From Brachionus rotundiformis (lineage: Eukaryota; Rotifera; Eurotatoria; Ploima; Brachionidae): a stretch of DNA of 64,000 nt. The notes beneath the pieces were generated by a model. The model saw only the letters and a program-made list of their open reading frames with translations. It made no database searches and had not been told where the DNA came from. How positions within the stretch are numbered: position 1 is the first letter of the stretch; every line of letters starts with the position of its first letter. The position numbers and the translations under genes were made by a program. This document shows, piece by piece, positions 9,025 through 17,922 of this stretch. Location of the stretch: the NCBI GenBank assembly GCA_016802295.1, contig JAESIW010000210.1:496001-560000 (forward strand), written 5' to 3'.

Positions 9025-9963
9025 TTATAGTGTTTTAACAAAAGCTTCTATATCTTCAATTTCTTGCATATTAACACGGTTAACATTAGGGTTAATGCGT
9101 TTAATTAAGCCTGTTAGCACACTGCCGTGGCCACATTCTACAAAAGTATTTACGCCTTGGTTAACCATAAACTCTACGCTTTCTACCCATTTTACTTGCC
9201 CTGTTACTTGTTTAAGCAACGTGGTTGGTATATTAGTATGTGCGGTGTTAGTTGCTGTAACATTAAATACTACATTTATATTAGTAGAATTAAAAGTAAT
9301 TTGGCTTAAAGCTTGTTGTAGTGTGTTAACAGCGGGTTGCATTAATGGGCTATGAAAAGCCCCACTTACAGGTAGCTTAACCGTTTTAATAGAATTTGCT
9401 TTAGCGTAAGTTATAAAATCATCTATAGCACTAACATTGCCACTAACTACCACTTGCCCTATAGAATTATTATTAGCCACTACGCAAACGCCACTGGTAA
9501 TATTAGCATTATCTATAGCTTGTTGTACGCTAGTAGTATTTGGCATACCTAAAACGGCACACATTGCCCCTGCTTGTTGGTTAGAGGCTTCTTTCATTGC
9601 TAGCCCTCTGGTTTTTAGCAATTTAGCGGCACTGGCTATATCTAAGGCTTGTGCGGCACACAAAGCGGTATATTCGCCTAACGAATGCCCTGCCGTATAC
9701 GCAAAAGTATTAGCTAAGTTTACATTAAATTCTTTTTGCAATACATTTAAAACGGCCATAGAAACAGTAAAAATAGCTACTTGCGAATTAGCAGTATCGG
9801 TTAATTCTTGTGCTGTACCATTAAAGCATAAATTAGCAATATCTTGGCTAATTGCTTGGCTAACGTTTTCAAAAACATCTTTGGCGTAATTACTGTTGGT
9901 GTATAAGTTTTTACCCATTAACACTGCTTGTGATCCTTGCCCTGGAAAAATTAAAGCTTTCAT
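9025..9963 (-). CDS. fabD: malonyl-CoA:ACP malonyltransferase
   Basis: Transfers malonyl from CoA to ACP to supply fatty acid elongation. 312 residues. N-terminal FPGQGSQ at 6-12, active-site Ser in GHSLGEYTAL (near residue 93) and catalytic His in GAFHSPLM (near residue 205). First gene of the fab run. It diverges from rpsF across a 228-base region holding back-to-back promoter candidates. Confidence 0.96.
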   Translation of the reverse strand: MKALIFPGQGSQAVLMGKNLYTNSNYAKDVFENVSQAISQDIANLCFNGTAQELTDTANSQVAIFTVSMAVLNVLQKEFNVNLANTFAYTAGHSLGEYTALCAAQALDIASAAKLLKTRGLAMKEASNQQAGAMCAVLGMPNTTSVQQAIDNANITSGVCVVANNNSIGQVVVSGNVSAIDDFITYAKANSIKTVKLPVSGAFHSPLMQPAVNTLQQALSQITFNSTNINVVFNVTATNTAHTNIPTTLLKQVTGQVKWVESVEFMVNQGVNTFVECGHGSVLTGLIKRINPNVNRVNMQEIEDIEAFVKTL

Positions 9964-10007
9964 ATTTTTATATAGTACCTATATTAATTTAATAGTGTTT
10001 GTAAACC

Positions 10008-10036
10008 ATTATAACATAAAAAGCTACATTTGTGTA
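10008..10036 (-). promoter_or_regulatory. candidate sigma-70 promoter for fabD
   Basis: Read on the minus strand, TACACA (10036-10031) and TATAAT (10013-10008) are separated by 17 bases. The -10 is a perfect consensus and the -35 matches 4 of 6. It sits about 45 bases upstream of the fabD start. Confidence 0.4.
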
Positions 10037-10045
10037 GTTTGTTTG

Positions 10046-10069
10046 GCAATGTAGCAAATAAAACATTGC
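10046..10069. repeat. inverted repeat between the fabD and rpsF promoters
   Basis: GCAATGT (10046-10052) and ACATTGC (10063-10069) form a perfect 7-base inverted repeat with a 10-base spacer. The right arm overlaps the proposed rpsF -35 element, so it could be an operator. In a genome this AT-rich chance is possible. Confidence 0.35.
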
Positions 10070-10094
10070 TAATTGTGTTGTTTTGTGCTATATT
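10066..10094 (+). promoter_or_regulatory. candidate sigma-70 promoter for rpsF-rpsR
   Basis: TTGCTA (10066-10071), 17 bases, then TATATT (10089-10094), with TGC directly before the -10 as in extended -10 promoters. Placed here, transcription would give a leader of about 90 bases before rpsF, which contains the hairpins described next. Confidence 0.4.
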
Positions 10095-10115
10095 TTTTAA
10101 TAGTTATTTAACAAT

Positions 10116-10181
10116 CCTTGGCTTGTTGTAAAAAGCAAGCTATACCGCACTAAGTGTGGTTGAACATTAACCCAACTAAGG
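10116..10181 (+). promoter_or_regulatory. structured rpsF leader, probable S6:S18 autoregulatory RNA
   Basis: Two stacked hairpins are visible: GCTTG (10121-10125) with CAAGC (10136-10140), and ACCGCAC (10144-10150) with GTGTGGT (10154-10160, one G-U pair). CCTT (10116-10119) can close the whole element by pairing with AAGG (10178-10181), which includes the ribosome binding site. TTGG (10118-10121) can alternatively pair with CCAA (10172-10175). S6:S18-binding leaders with a conserved CCG are known ahead of rpsF in many bacteria. The CCG here and the masked ribosome binding site fit that role; the assignment is inference. Confidence 0.45.
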
Positions 10182-10191
10182 AAAAAGTAAT

Positions 10192-10557
10192 ATGCTTTAC
10201 GAATATGTATTTTTATGCAGAGAAGACTTATCTTCTAAGCAAGTAGATGAAATTATTAAAAAAAATAAAGAAATTATAGAAAACAACCAAGGTTCTGTTG
10301 TAAAGGTAGAATACTGGGGTTTGCGTAATTTAGCCTACAAAATTAAAAAAAATAAAAAAGCCCACTATGTAATGTTTAATGTATCGGTACCTTACGAAGG
10401 CCTAAAAGAATTAAACCGCTTAACCGCTATTAACGAAAGCATTTTAAGAACTTTAGCTATAAAAATAGATAAAGTAGCCGAAGAACCTTCGTTAATGTTA
10501 AAGCAACAAAAAGGCGTAGTTTCTAGAGACGAAGAGCTAGACGGAACAAATTACTAA
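10192..10557 (+). CDS. rpsF: 30S ribosomal protein bS6
   Basis: 121-residue small-subunit protein that pairs with bS18 on the platform. The N-terminus MLYEYVFLCREDLS and the central VKVEYWGLRNLAYKIKK stretch, with YWG, LRNLAY and a following KxAHY, are typical. The C-terminal tail is Lys/Glu rich. A good AAGGA ribosome binding site sits about 10 bases ahead of the ATG, inside the proposed leader structure. Followed 23 bases later by rpsR. Confidence 0.96.
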   Translation: MLYEYVFLCREDLSSKQVDEIIKKNKEIIENNQGSVVKVEYWGLRNLAYKIKKNKKAHYVMFNVSVPYEGLKELNRLTAINESILRTLAIKIDKVAEEPSLMLKQQKGVVSRDEELDGTNY

Positions 10558-10580
10558 AATTATTATTTTAAGGTGAAAAT

Positions 10581-10772
10581 ATGCAAAAAGAAAACAATGT
10601 TGTAGAAGAAATTTCTTACAAAAACTTAGATTTATTAAAAAAATATACTTCAGAAAGAGGTAAAATTTTACCAGTGCGTTTAACTGGTTTAAACACGCAA
10701 CAACAACGTAAGTTATCTAACGCTGTTAAAAGAGCAAGGTTTTTAGGTTTAATTGCCGCTGCGGTTAAATAA
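10581..10772 (+). CDS. rpsR: 30S ribosomal protein bS18
   Basis: 63 residues, somewhat shorter than the usual 70-80 because the N-terminus is trimmed. The core YKNLDLLKKYTSERGKILP and the RLTGLNTQQQRKLSNAVKRAR stretch (ending in the ARFLGL helix) are diagnostic. AAGGTG ribosome binding site. rplI, which often follows in this operon, is absent here; transcription ends at the hairpin just downstream. Confidence 0.96.
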   Translation: MQKENNVVEEISYKNLDLLKKYTSERGKILPVRLTGLNTQQQRKLSNAVKRARFLGLIAAAVK

Positions 10773-10796
10773 ATTTAAAAGTTAACTTAAATACTA

Positions 10797-10828
10797 AAAA
10801 AAAGACTAATATTTATTAGTCTTTTTTT
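10797..10828. terminator. strong intrinsic terminator between convergent rpsR and putP
   Basis: A perfect 14-base stem (10797-10810 with 10815-10828) with a 4-base loop. The core GACTAAT/ATTAGTC is flanked by A7 and T7, so it can work on both strands. It separates the ribosomal operon from putA-putP. Confidence 0.85.
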
Positions 10829-10852
10829 ATTACCTTGCCACACTTTTACTTA

Positions 10853-12238
10853 CTATTTTAATGTTAACTTATTAACAACAACTATAGCTATAAAAGATAA
10901 TATAAACGCTGGTAGTAGTTCGTACAAATTAAATAATCCGCCGTTTAGGTTTTTCCAAATTATAACGGTAATGCAACCAACCAATATACCGCTTAGCCCA
11001 GCTTTGCTAGAAACTTTTTTACCATTAGCTAACATTAAAATTAATGGCCCAAACGAAGCCCCAAAACCCGCCCAAGCATAACCAACTAATAATAATATGC
11101 CAGATTTACTATAATAAGCTAACACAAACGCCAACAAAGCAATTAAAACTACAGATACCCTAAAAAGCAATACAGAAGGTATATTAATTTTAAACGGTAA
11201 ATCTTCTACTAACGAAGAAGCCGCCACCAACAATTGCGAATTTGCCGTGCTAACTACTGCCGAAACAATAGCAACACCCACAAACCCAACCACTACTGCA
11301 GGGGCAACGGACATTGCTAATTGTAGCATTGCTTTTTCCGCATTATCTAACGGCGTACTAAAATAACCACTTGCCAATAACCCTACTACTACGGCAAAAA
11401 ACATTCCTACGCTTGTCCATATTACGTTTATATTACGGGCTTGCTTTAATTTTTCTGGGTTTTTAATACCCATAAATCTAGATAAAATATGCGGTTGCCC
11501 AAAATACCCTAAACCCCAAGACAATAAAGACAACACCCCAATAAACGAAGTATTAAAAAAAATATTAAAAGCATTGGCGTTGTTACTTAAAATATTGTTG
11601 GTTATAACATTAATATTAAAGTTTACATTAAATAACACTAAAGTAGGAATAAGTATAATAATTACAATCATTATTAAACCTTGAATAAGGTCTGTCCATG
11701 CTACTGCTAAGTAGCCCCCTATAAAAATATATAAAGCTATAAAAACCACGGTTAAAATCATTGCTAATAGGTAAGGTATATTAAAAAAACTGCTTAATAA
11801 AACCGCCCCTGCCGTAAAGCCAGAAGCAACATAAATACTAAAAAATATAATTATTACCACAGTGGCACTTAGTTTAACCCAATAAGCATTGCCTATTATG
11901 TTGCTAGCTAAAAAAGATGGAATGGTAGAATTGTTATTGGTTTCGGTTAAAGTACGTACGCCATAAGCTACAAAACGCCAATTTAAAAAAGTACCTACTG
12001 TTAATCCCACGGCTATCCAAATTTGGTTGGCTCCGCTTAAATACACAGCACCAGGTAGCCCTAAAAACAACCAAGCACTCATATCCGAAGCCCCCGCACT
12101 AATGCTAGTGGTTAAAACGCCTAGCCTTCTGCCCCCTAATAGATAATCGTTTTTATTTTTATTGTAAGTGTTAGCATATATAGATATTGCTAAAAGTGCT
12201 AAAAAATATAGCACAAAAACTATTATATAAGTAGTCAT
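10853..12238 (-). CDS. putP: sodium/proline symporter
   Basis: Inner-membrane SSS-family carrier that imports proline with Na+. 461 residues with about twelve or thirteen hydrophobic segments. The N-terminal NDYLLGGRRLGVLTTSISAGASDMSAWLFLG is characteristic of PutP, including the Ser/Ala-rich Na+-site region in helix 2, and GWGLGYFGQPHILSRFMG is a family signature. At 461 residues it is shorter than the roughly 500 of enterobacterial PutP. It starts 22 bases after putA and is almost certainly in one transcript with it, giving uptake plus oxidation of proline. Confidence 0.93.
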   Translation of the reverse strand: MTTYIIVFVLYFLALLAISIYANTYNKNKNDYLLGGRRLGVLTTSISAGASDMSAWLFLGLPGAVYLSGANQIWIAVGLTVGTFLNWRFVAYGVRTLTETNNNSTIPSFLASNIIGNAYWVKLSATVVIIIFFSIYVASGFTAGAVLLSSFFNIPYLLAMILTVVFIALYIFIGGYLAVAWTDLIQGLIMIVIIILIPTLVLFNVNFNINVITNNILSNNANAFNIFFNTSFIGVLSLLSWGLGYFGQPHILSRFMGIKNPEKLKQARNINVIWTSVGMFFAVVVGLLASGYFSTPLDNAEKAMLQLAMSVAPAVVVGFVGVAIVSAVVSTANSQLLVAASSLVEDLPFKINIPSVLLFRVSVVLIALLAFVLAYYSKSGILLLVGYAWAGFGASFGPLILMLANGKKVSSKAGLSGILVGCITVIIWKNLNGGLFNLYELLPAFILSFIAIVVVNKLTLK

Positions 12239-12260
12239 TGGTAGCCTCTTTAGTTTAATA

Positions 12261-15200
12261 TTATACTTTAGCTAGTAAGTCTGCGTTTCCTCCTGCTGCG
12301 GTTACATCTATGGTTACGGTTTTTTCTGTGGCAAATTTATGTAAATAAAAAGGCCCACCGGCTTTTGGCCCTGTGCCAGATTTCCCTCTGCCACCAAACG
12401 GTTGGCTACTAACAGTTGCCCCTATTTGATTACGGTTAACGTAAATATTGCCACAAGCAACCGAATTAATAATAGTGTTAATTTGATCTTGCACTCTGCT
12501 ATGTACGGCAAAGGTTAGGCCATAGTTGGTAGAATTTATTTGTTGTATAATGTTTTGTAAGTTTTTAATATCAAACCTAATAATATGCAACACGGGGCCA
12601 AAAATTTCTTGTTGTAATGCAGAAATATCGTTAATTTCAAAAGCTATTGGGCTAAAAAAATTACCGTTGCCTTGGGCAGTAATGTTGGCTTTACATAAAA
12701 TTTTAAATTTAGCACTAAAATTAGCCACATGGTTGTTTAAATTTTGTAAAGCAGTGGCATTTATAATTGGGCCTACCTCGGTTTCAATTTTCCAAGGGTC
12801 GTCTACTACTAAAATTTCTGCCATACCTTTAATCATTTCAATGGTTTTGTCTGCTATTTCGTTTTGTAAGTACAGTACTCGTAAAGCCGAACATCTTTGC
12901 CCTGCACTTTGAAACGCAGATGCTACCACGTCTCTGGCTACTTGTTCGGTTAAGGCAGATGAATCCACAATCATACAATTTTGCCCGCCTGTTTCTGCAA
13001 TAAAAGGTAAAATTGCCCCTTGTTTATTTGCTAAGGTTTTGTTTATAAGCTTAGCCGTAGTATCAGACCCCGTAAAAACCACACCGCCGTTTAATAATGG
13101 GCTGTTTAATACAATGTTGCCTACAAAATCACCTTTGCCTAGTACTAATTGCAATGCATGTGCAGGTAAGCCCGCTTGTAAAAATAAATTTACCGCATAA
13201 TAAGCAATTACATTGGTGCTTTCGGCTGGTTTTGCCACTACGGTATTACCACTAACCAAGGCGGCGGCTATTTGCCCTGTAAAAATTGCCAACGGAAAGT
13301 TCCACGGTGAAATACAAAAAAATACGCCTCTGCCTTCTAAATACATGTAGTTGCGTTCGCCATCTACCGATGGTAGCTCTATAGGGTTAGCAAAACCATA
13401 ACTAGATTTATGGGCGTAGTAGCGTAAAAAATCCACGGCTTCTCTAATTTCTAAAATTGCATCTTTTAAAGTTTTACCAGCTTCGTTACTTAATATTGCC
13501 ACTAAGTTAGCGGTGTTTTCTTGTAGTTTATTTGCCATGTTTAGCAAAATTTGGGCACGTTGCTGTGCTGGAGTTTTGTTCCATAAATTAAAGCCGTTGC
13601 TGGCAACTTGTAAAGCTTGGTTAATGGTTTGGTTATTAGCAAAATAAGCTGTACCTATGGTGTTGTTGGTGCTGGGGTTTAAAACATTAACAGCCAAGCC
13701 ATTGGTAACATTACTACCGTTAACTATACTGTATACACTGCTTGGTAATTTAGCATTTATTACGCTATCTGCTAAAAATTTATTAACACTATAATCCGAC
13801 ATATCCTCTCCGTTTGAATTTACTCTGTTTTCTGTAATAAAAATATCTTTAGGTTTACGCACTAACCAGTGGCTAGAAAAACCATGCTTAGATGCTTTAC
13901 TTAATGGGTTTTCTATAATTTGTTTTATACTTATTTGCGTATTTACAATTGCACTTATAAAGTTGCTTTTGGCTCCGTTTTCTAGTAGTCTGCGTACTAA
14001 ATATGGCAGTAAATCTTTAAAACTACCCACCGGAGTATAAAGCCTTAGGTTGGTAGTTATGTTGGCGTTTTTATATACGTCTTCGCCCATACCATATAAC
14101 GCCTGAAATTCGTAAGTATTGGGTTGATTTGCCATTAAATTATTAATAAAATTAATGGTATAAATATTGTGTGTGGCAAAGCACGGCTTTATATAGTTAG
14201 TATAACTAGCTAACTTTTTAGCACACGCCATATAAGAAACATCGGTGTGTTCTTTTCTGGTAAATACGCTAAAATCGCTTACCCCGTTGGCTTGGTCTTG
14301 CTTAATTTCGGTATCCCAGTAAGCACCTTTTACTAAGCGTATAACTATTTTTTTATTATTTTGTTGTGCTAGGTTATATAGTACAGTTATTATATCAAAT
14401 GCACGTTTTTGATAAGCCTGCACTACTATACCTAAGCCTTGCCAATTTTTTAGGCTATCTTCGGTTAATAATTTAGCAAAAATTTTTATGGTAAATTCGG
14501 TGGTGTTGGCTTCTTCGGCGTCTATAAACAAACCTATATTTTGTTTAGCGCACATATTGCATAGGTGTAAAATTTTTGTGTATAAACTATTAAAAGCGTG
14601 GTTAATGTTAAAGGCATTAAAATGCGGGCTTAAAGAAGATAACTTTACCGAAACCCCATAAGTGTTGCAATTATTGTTATACTTGCTAATGGTGTTTATA
14701 CAGTTTATGTATTCGTTAAAGTATTTGTTAGCATCTTGCGTGGTTTTGGCGGCTTCGCCTAGCATATCAAACGAATAACCAACATTTTTTACAACATTTT
14801 TGTTAATTTTAGCCACCGCTAGCTGTATGCTTTGCTCTGCCACAAACTGCTTGGCTATTTTTTGTATAATGTAACACGCCATTTTATCTATAAAAGGCAG
14901 TAACATTTTTTGTATAATATTAGGCTTAGTGTTGTAGTTTTTTAGCAATATTTTAGCAAAACTTAAAGATAAACTATAAAACAACAAAGTAACACTAAAA
15001 GTTTTTACCAACCAGTTACGATTACAAATTTTATCTGCCAATAATTTATAACGGTTGTGTTTATCTGGCGTACGTATTAAAGATTCGGCTAAGCCCATAA
15101 TACCAAAGCCTTGGCTAGAAGATAGCGGATATTTGCTTATTAGCATATCTGTAGAGCTGGCTGTAAGTTTAGTTTTACGATAATTAAGTGCTTGCTTATA

Positions 15201-15323
15201 ACTGGTAATTTGTGCGTTTTGTAGTTGTAGAGTATTGGGTTGCAAATAATTTTTATATTTTAACAATAGTTCGGTTTCGTTAGTACGATAATTTTGCTGT
15301 AATGTAGAAGTATAATTATACAT
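12261..15323 (-). CDS. putA: bifunctional proline dehydrogenase / 1-pyrroline-5-carboxylate dehydrogenase
   Basis: Oxidises proline to glutamate, with electrons to FAD/quinone and then NAD+. 1020 residues. The N-terminal half has the PRODH barrel (FIDAEEANTTE, VRLVKGAYWDTEIK, YEFQALYGMGE). The C-terminal half is the aldehyde dehydrogenase (SPWNFPLAIFTGQ, GNTVVAKPAE, VFTGSD, ETGGQNCMIVD), with catalytic Cys at residue 811 in SAGQRCSALR. The length and an N-terminus with no recognisable ribbon-helix-helix fit the short, non-DNA-binding form; the trifunctional enterobacterial protein is about 1320 residues. It therefore probably cannot repress its own operon. A 160-base gap with a terminator lies upstream. 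Confidence 0.95.
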   Translation of the reverse strand: MYNYTSTLQQNYRTNETELLLKYKNYLQPNTLQLQNAQITSYKQALNYRKTKLTASSTDMLISKYPLSSSQGFGIMGLAESLIRTPDKHNRYKLLADKICNRNWLVKTFSVTLLFYSLSLSFAKILLKNYNTKPNIIQKMLLPFIDKMACYIIQKIAKQFVAEQSIQLAVAKINKNVVKNVGYSFDMLGEAAKTTQDANKYFNEYINCINTISKYNNNCNTYGVSVKLSSLSPHFNAFNINHAFNSLYTKILHLCNMCAKQNIGLFIDAEEANTTEFTIKIFAKLLTEDSLKNWQGLGIVVQAYQKRAFDIITVLYNLAQQNNKKIVIRLVKGAYWDTEIKQDQANGVSDFSVFTRKEHTDVSYMACAKKLASYTNYIKPCFATHNIYTINFINNLMANQPNTYEFQALYGMGEDVYKNANITTNLRLYTPVGSFKDLLPYLVRRLLENGAKSNFISAIVNTQISIKQIIENPLSKASKHGFSSHWLVRKPKDIFITENRVNSNGEDMSDYSVNKFLADSVINAKLPSSVYSIVNGSNVTNGLAVNVLNPSTNNTIGTAYFANNQTINQALQVASNGFNLWNKTPAQQRAQILLNMANKLQENTANLVAILSNEAGKTLKDAILEIREAVDFLRYYAHKSSYGFANPIELPSVDGERNYMYLEGRGVFFCISPWNFPLAIFTGQIAAALVSGNTVVAKPAESTNVIAYYAVNLFLQAGLPAHALQLVLGKGDFVGNIVLNSPLLNGGVVFTGSDTTAKLINKTLANKQGAILPFIAETGGQNCMIVDSSALTEQVARDVVASAFQSAGQRCSALRVLYLQNEIADKTIEMIKGMAEILVVDDPWKIETEVGPIINATALQNLNNHVANFSAKFKILCKANITAQGNGNFFSPIAFEINDISALQQEIFGPVLHIIRFDIKNLQNIIQQINSTNYGLTFAVHSRVQDQINTIINSVACGNIYVNRNQIGATVSSQPFGGRGKSGTGPKAGGPFYLHKFATEKTVTIDVTAAGGNADLLAKV

Positions 15324-15437
15324 GTTATTACTTATATTGTTAATTGTTTTATTATAATGTGTTATATTTTGTGTGTCAAACTTAAAAAAATATGTTGCAA
15401 AAAGTTTAATTGTGTGTTTTGCAGGTTAAAGCAATAA

Positions 15438-15472
15438 AAAAAGCCAACTATTGCAATAATAATTGGCTTTTT
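15438..15472 (-). terminator. intrinsic terminator after accC
   Basis: On the minus strand AAAAAGCCAA (15472-15463) pairs with TTGGCTTTTT (15447-15438) around a 15-base loop, followed by more T residues. It lies just past the accC stop and upstream of putA, so it should end the long acc/nag/neu transcript. Confidence 0.75.
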
Positions 15473-15483
15473 AACTATTTACA

Positions 15484-16833
15484 TTAACTGTTTGCGTTTT
15501 GCTCTGCAATTAGTTTTTCTAGCCATTTAATGCTGTAGGTGCCTGCAATAAATTCTGGCTGTTTTATAATATTTTTGTGTAAATCTATATTGCTAACGGT
15601 GCCTTCTAAAATTAGCTCGTCTAACGCAACGCTTAATCTTTTTAAGCAATGTTCACGGTTTCTGCCGGTTACAATAAGTTTTAAAATCATACTATCGTAA
15701 AACGGTGGAATAGTATACCCACTGTAAACTGCGGTATCTACCCTAATACCTAGGCCTGCAGGCGGGTGATAATGTGTAATTTTACCTGGCATAGGTACAA
15801 AAGTTTTAGAATCTTCTGCATTTATACGGCATTCTATAGCGTGGCCTTTGGCTACAATATCGCTTTGCTTGTATTTTAAAGGTTTACCCATTGCTATTTT
15901 AATCATTTCGTAAACTAAATCTATACCTGTAATAGATTCGGTTACTGGATGTTCTACTTGTAATCTGGTGTTCATTTCCATAAAATAAAATTTACCGTCT
16001 TCGTACAAATATTCTATGGTGCCAGCGCTGTAATAACCTAGTTTTTGCATAGCTTTTGCACTAGAGTTACAAATAAAGTCTCTGTCTGCTTGGCTTAACG
16101 TGCTACCTAAAGCTTCTTCTATTACTTTTTGGTTTCTGCGTTGTACCGAGCAATCACGCTCAAACAAATGAATAACATTACCGTGTTTATCGCCTAATAC
16201 TTGAACCTCTATATGTTTAGGATTAATCAGGTATTTTTCTATATAAACCGCCGAATTACCATAGGCCATTTGGGCTTCTTTTTTTATAGAATTAAACGAT
16301 TCTACCATATCTTCTTGTTTTAAAACTATACGCATACCCTTACCACCGCCACCGGCAGAGGCTTTAATTAATACCGGATAACCAAACTCTTTGCCTATTT
16401 GCAAGGCTTCTTCGGCGGTGGCAACTTCGCCATTACTACCTGGTACTATTGGCAAGCCTATTTCTATAGCGGTTTTTTTGGCGGTAATTTTATCGCCCAT
16501 TAAATTAACATGCTTAGAAGAAGGCCCAATAAAAGTAAAATTATGCTCTTCTACCATTTCTATAAAATCGGCGTTTTCAGATAAAAAACCATACCCTGGA
16601 TGAATACCATCGCAATTAGTAATAGTGGCTGCACTAATAATTGCTTTTGGGTCGGCGTAGCTATTTAGGGCTCTTTCAGAACCTATGCAAACGGCTTCGT
16701 CTGCTATTTTTACATGCATAGCTTGTTTGTCTGCAGTAGAATAAACCGCCACTGCTTTTATGCCCATTTCTTGGCAGGCTCTAATAATTCTAACCGCAAT
16801 TTCGCCACGGTTGGCTATTAAAATTTTTTTCAT
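15484..16833 (-). CDS. accC: acetyl-CoA carboxylase, biotin carboxylase subunit
   Basis: ATP-dependent carboxylation of biotin on AccB, the first step of malonyl-CoA formation. The 449 residues match the family. N-terminal KKILIANRGEIAVRIIRA, ATP-grasp glycine loop ASAGGGGKGMR, the biotin/bicarbonate region IEYLYEDGKFYFMEMNTRLQVEHPVTE (Glu and Asn metal ligands, RLQVEH) and ECRINAEDS are all present. TAGGAG ribosome binding site. Follows accB by 44 bases. Confidence 0.97.
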   Translation of the reverse strand: MKKILIANRGEIAVRIIRACQEMGIKAVAVYSTADKQAMHVKIADEAVCIGSERALNSYADPKAIISAATITNCDGIHPGYGFLSENADFIEMVEEHNFTFIGPSSKHVNLMGDKITAKKTAIEIGLPIVPGSNGEVATAEEALQIGKEFGYPVLIKASAGGGGKGMRIVLKQEDMVESFNSIKKEAQMAYGNSAVYIEKYLINPKHIEVQVLGDKHGNVIHLFERDCSVQRRNQKVIEEALGSTLSQADRDFICNSSAKAMQKLGYYSAGTIEYLYEDGKFYFMEMNTRLQVEHPVTESITGIDLVYEMIKIAMGKPLKYKQSDIVAKGHAIECRINAEDSKTFVPMPGKITHYHPPAGLGIRVDTAVYSGYTIPPFYDSMILKLIVTGRNREHCLKRLSVALDELILEGTVSNIDLHKNIIKQPEFIAGTYSIKWLEKLIAEQNANS

Positions 16834-16877
16834 AACTAACTCTCCTAAGTTATATAAAACAAGTTTAGTAAAATGTT

Positions 16878-17396
16878 TTAATCTATTAACATTAATGGTT
16901 GGTTATACTCTACGGCGTTACCGCTTTGTACAAAAATTTCAATAACTTTACCATCTTTATGGGCTTTAATTGGGCTAAATACCTTCATAGCTTCTATTAA
17001 AAACACAGTGTCGCCTTTTTTAACAGAATCCCCCACTTTTTTAAACTCTGGGTCTTCTGGGCTAGCTTTATTATAAATAGTGCCTACCATAGGTGCCAAT
17101 AAAACATTAGGGTTACTAGCTAAATCTGCACTAGAAGTTTCTGCTTTAGGCGTAGCAACTGGGGCAGGGGCACTTGCAGAAGCAACGTTAACTGCAGGGG
17201 CACTACTTACGTTAGCACTAACCACTTGTTGCACAGTTTTTGAAACTTTAATGTAGCTATCGTTATGCTCTACTTCAATTTCGGTTAGGTTTTGGCTAGC
17301 AACTATTTCTGCTAATTTTTCAATAAAACCTTCTAAATTGTCCGATACATTTTTGCTTTTTGTATTTAATGCATTTTTGTTATCTTTAGTACTCAT
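16878..17396 (-). CDS. accB: acetyl-CoA carboxylase, biotin carboxyl carrier protein
   Basis: Carries biotin between carboxylase and transferase. 172 residues: an N-terminal helix region, an Ala/Pro/Val-rich linker (about 70-95) and the C-terminal lipoyl/biotinyl domain with the biotinylated Lys in EAMKVFSPI (near residue 138). The family usually has E-A-M-K-M; here the residue after Lys is Val, a change also tolerated in some homologues. AGGAG ribosome binding site. Lies between aroQ and accC in the classical aroQ-accB-accC order. Confidence 0.95.
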   Translation of the reverse strand: MSTKDNKNALNTKSKNVSDNLEGFIEKLAEIVASQNLTEIEVEHNDSYIKVSKTVQQVVSANVSSAPAVNVASASAPAPVATPKAETSSADLASNPNVLLAPMVGTIYNKASPEDPEFKKVGDSVKKGDTVFLIEAMKVFSPIKAHKDGKVIEIFVQSGNAVEYNQPLMLID

Positions 17397-17478
17397 TTTA
17401 CTCCTAAAGTAAGTTAGTAATTATGTATAAAATTTTTATTAATGCTATATTTTACCACACCATTAATAAAAAACAATA

Positions 17479-17907
17479 TTAATTGTTAGCTATATGGCTT
17501 ATTAAATATAAATAACCGTATTGGTTAAGCCCGCCTACGGTTGCTTGCGCTATGGTAGATATGTAAGAAAACTGGCGGTAGGTTTCTCTGGCGTAAATAT
17601 TGCTAAGGTGAACCTCGTACACCGGAATATTAACCGCTTTTAGTGCATCTACAATAGCTAAAGATGTATGGCTAAAAGCCCCTGCGTTAATTATAATATG
17701 TGTAAAAAAGTTTTTAGCTTTATGTATTTTTGTTATAATTTCGTATTCCGAATTACTTTGAAAACACTCTATAGCCACCCCTAAAGATGTTGCTAAATTT
17801 ATACACATTTCATTTATTTGTTGCAAAGTAGTGCTACCGTATATATGGGGTTCTCTAACGCCTAATAAGTTTAAGTTAGCACCGTTTATTACTAATATTT
17901 TTTTCAT
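17479..17907 (-). CDS. aroQ: 3-dehydroquinate dehydratase, type II
   Basis: Third step of the shikimate pathway. 142 residues, the compact type II length. N-terminal LVINGANLNLLGVREPHIYG includes the substrate loop with catalytic Tyr (YG) and Arg (R at the lid). FQSNSEYEIITKIHKA, INAGAFSHTSLAIVDAL and EVHLSNIYARE (catalytic His, Ser-Asn) follow. Directly upstream of accB. Confidence 0.96.
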   Translation of the reverse strand: MKKILVINGANLNLLGVREPHIYGSTTLQQINEMCINLATSLGVAIECFQSNSEYEIITKIHKAKNFFTHIIINAGAFSHTSLAIVDALKAVNIPVYEVHLSNIYARETYRQFSYISTIAQATVGGLNQYGYLYLISHIANN

Positions 17908-17922
17908 TTTTTTTATAACTTT

